Assembly (NCBI GenBank): GCA_027943245.1
Contig: JANDJZ010000677.1
Location: forward strand, 1-32,487
Length of the DNA stretch: 32,487 nt
Direction: 5' to 3'
Origin: Acanthamoeba sp. SK_2022b
Lineage: Eukaryota > Discosea > Longamoebia > Acanthamoebidae
Numbering within the stretch: the first letter of the stretch is position 1; each line of letters opens with the position of its first letter. Made by a program: the position numbers and the translations under genes. The notes under the pieces are model-generated. The model was not told where the DNA came from and made no database searches. It was given only the letters and a program-made list of their open reading frames with translations. Shown here piece after piece: positions 31,698-32,487 of the stretch.

Positions 31698-31726
31698 TTT
31701 GCAGCTACCACAGAACCAGGAATAAG
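31698..31726 (-). repeat. Right terminal inverted repeat
   Basis: 29 nt, exact reverse complement of 29730-29758. Confidence 0.93.
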
Positions 31727-32312
31727 GTGCATAAAGACAACTGAGTGTTAAGAAAAAGAGACAGAGACTCTTTTTCTGTCGACAGCACCTGTCTGAGAAG
31801 GTGTCCTAAATGTCTACAGCTGCCTGACTGCTGACTTGACTGTTGAAAACTGTAGACATTTTGAGAAGGGGCAGTGTCTCATTTTCCTGGACACTCAGTT
31901 AAGAAAAGCTGTCACTGACTTGAAGAAATGAGCTCAAGTAAGAGTTGGCAGTGTCCTAAATGTCTACAGCTGCATTACTGCAATGTGACTGTTGAAAACA
32001 TCCTTAACACTCATCCTCTATTCACTTGTTGACTGCTTCTGATTAGAATTAATTTTGCAGCCATGAAGTTAATAGTTATAGGTGATGCATGGCCCTTTCA
32101 GGGTTTCTCCTTCCCTTGGTGTTGATCAAAATCCTTAGCATTACAACACCAAACCACCTCTTCATTAAATGCGTAAACGATTAAATATTCCTTTTTGCCT
32201 ATAGTTTCTTTGTGGCCACAAAAAAACTAAAAATGTTGCTGACGTCATCTGCCTGCTGCTTCGCTTTTCTGCGGTTAATCTTCAATCCTTTTGTTCCATT
32301 TCTTTAGCAGCC
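31727..32312. other. AT-rich non-coding stretch right of the transposon
   Basis: No coding frame is supported. It contains the 31742-32013 inverted-repeat structure, with its direct repeats and hairpin, then about 300 bp of AT-rich sequence with no feature I can name, ending in a possible promoter zone before 32313. Confidence 0.6.
31742..32013. repeat. Small inverted-repeat (MITE-like) structure with internal direct repeats
   Basis: TGAGTGTTAAG at 31742-31752 is matched by its reverse complement at 32003-32013. Inside, a segment of about 49 nt at 31801-31849 recurs at 31951-31999 (gtgtcctaaatgtctacag... to gttgaaaac). The first copy also forms a hairpin: aaatgtctacag at 31808-31819 pairs with ctgtagacattt at 31850-31861. 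No coding content. Confidence 0.6.
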
Positions 32313-32487
32313 ATGAATCCACAAGGAGGCGCAAGTTCCACTCCAATCGTACCAATCTAACTCCTCTCAATTAATTTTTTACAATTCAGCGTCGTGCATT
32401 TTAAGTTTTCAATTTGCTCATTCCCCCAATCTGTGAAGGGAGGCATGAAGCTCAGTTTTAGCATGAAGCCGGTCGGGCTGGCACAGC
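32313..32487 (+). CDS. Possible 5' end of a new gene (runs off the window)
   Basis: ATG at 32313 opens a 36-nt frame (MNPQGGASSTPI) ending at a GTACCA donor of the local type. A TTTTAG acceptor at 32461 then leads into GC-rich sequence in phase 0 (HEAGRAGTA...). The return to GC-rich DNA at the very end fits an exon. With so little sequence this is only a suggestion. Confidence 0.3.

Larger units (their letters stand above)
29730..31726. mobile_element. IS630/Tc1-mariner-like DNA transposon with 29-bp inverted repeats, probably inactive
   Basis: Perfect 29-bp inverted repeats at 29730-29758 and 31698-31726 bound about 2.0 kb. Inside the outermost bases both ends show TA (29732-29733 and 31723-31724), so the element may run TTCC...GGAA with a TA target duplication, as Tc1-mariner/IS630 elements do. 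Contents: a plus-strand ORF (30021-30539) and a frame-disrupted minus-strand DDE transposase (30472 to about 31500), tail-to-tail with antisense overlap. The composition is AT-richer than the neighbouring genes and exon-intron structure is not evident. The intact termini but broken transposase suggest a recent, now immobile insertion that could still be moved in trans. Confidence 0.82.

Overview
The window is GC-rich protist nuclear DNA that closely resembles Acanthamoeba (Amoebozoa). The evidence is short, dense introns in almost every gene, a strong GTAC-type 5' splice signal, (GT)n/(CA)n and (TTTA)n tracts inside introns, high G/C at third codon positions, and a 5S rRNA of the amoebozoan type. 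The species call is an inference; the rest is read from splice-consistent models. I could rebuild most genes exon by exon, and their phases close exactly.

Layout, left to right. (1) 109-2244 (-): a membrane-anchored or secreted low-complexity protein with Ser-Thr-Glu repeats. (2) 2245-4259: a long intergenic stretch with a diverged inverted repeat. (3) 4260-7387 (+): a kinesin motor that runs straight into a U-box and then an F-box, an unusual candidate motor/ubiquitin-ligase fusion, with several frame breaks and a missing piece of the motor. (4) 7588-8017 and 8175-8703 (+): two tandem Pro/Gly/Tyr-rich small proteins with the same 13-nt first exon. (5) 8843-9362 (-): a three-exon proteasome assembly chaperone 4 (PSMG4/PAC4) homologue, head-to-head with (6) 9571-17272 (+): the RNA polymerase I largest subunit in 27 exons. 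(7) 17446-18819 (+): an intronless coiled-coil/NHL-propeller protein. (8) 18957-21179 (+): an ADP-ribosylglycohydrolase. (9) 21395-22351 (-): a Rho/Rac GTPase. (10) 22607-22725 (+): a lone 5S rRNA gene. (11) 22903-24631 (+): a TatD-family metal-dependent hydrolase with an RG-rich N-terminus. (12) 24844-26118 (-): a Barentsz/CASC3-like exon-junction-complex protein. (13) 26372-29451 (-): a SAM-domain plus Crinkler-like P-loop NTPase protein. (14) 29730-31726: an AT-richer DNA transposon with perfect 29-bp terminal inverted repeats, a decayed IS630/Tc1-mariner-like transposase and a second ORF. (15) 31742-32013: a small inverted-repeat element. (16) 32313 to the end: a possible first exon of another gene.

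Most genes are housekeeping (Pol I, 5S, proteasome assembly, exon junction complex, small GTPase signalling). They are packed with 140-260 bp gaps and share short divergent promoters. The right-hand 3 kb differs in composition and content (Crinkler-like gene, then transposon, then small repeats) and looks like an accessory or mobile region. The best candidates for something undescribed are the kinesin-U-box-F-box fusion, the SAM-Crinkler architecture, and the GTACG/GCACG splice-donor usage.
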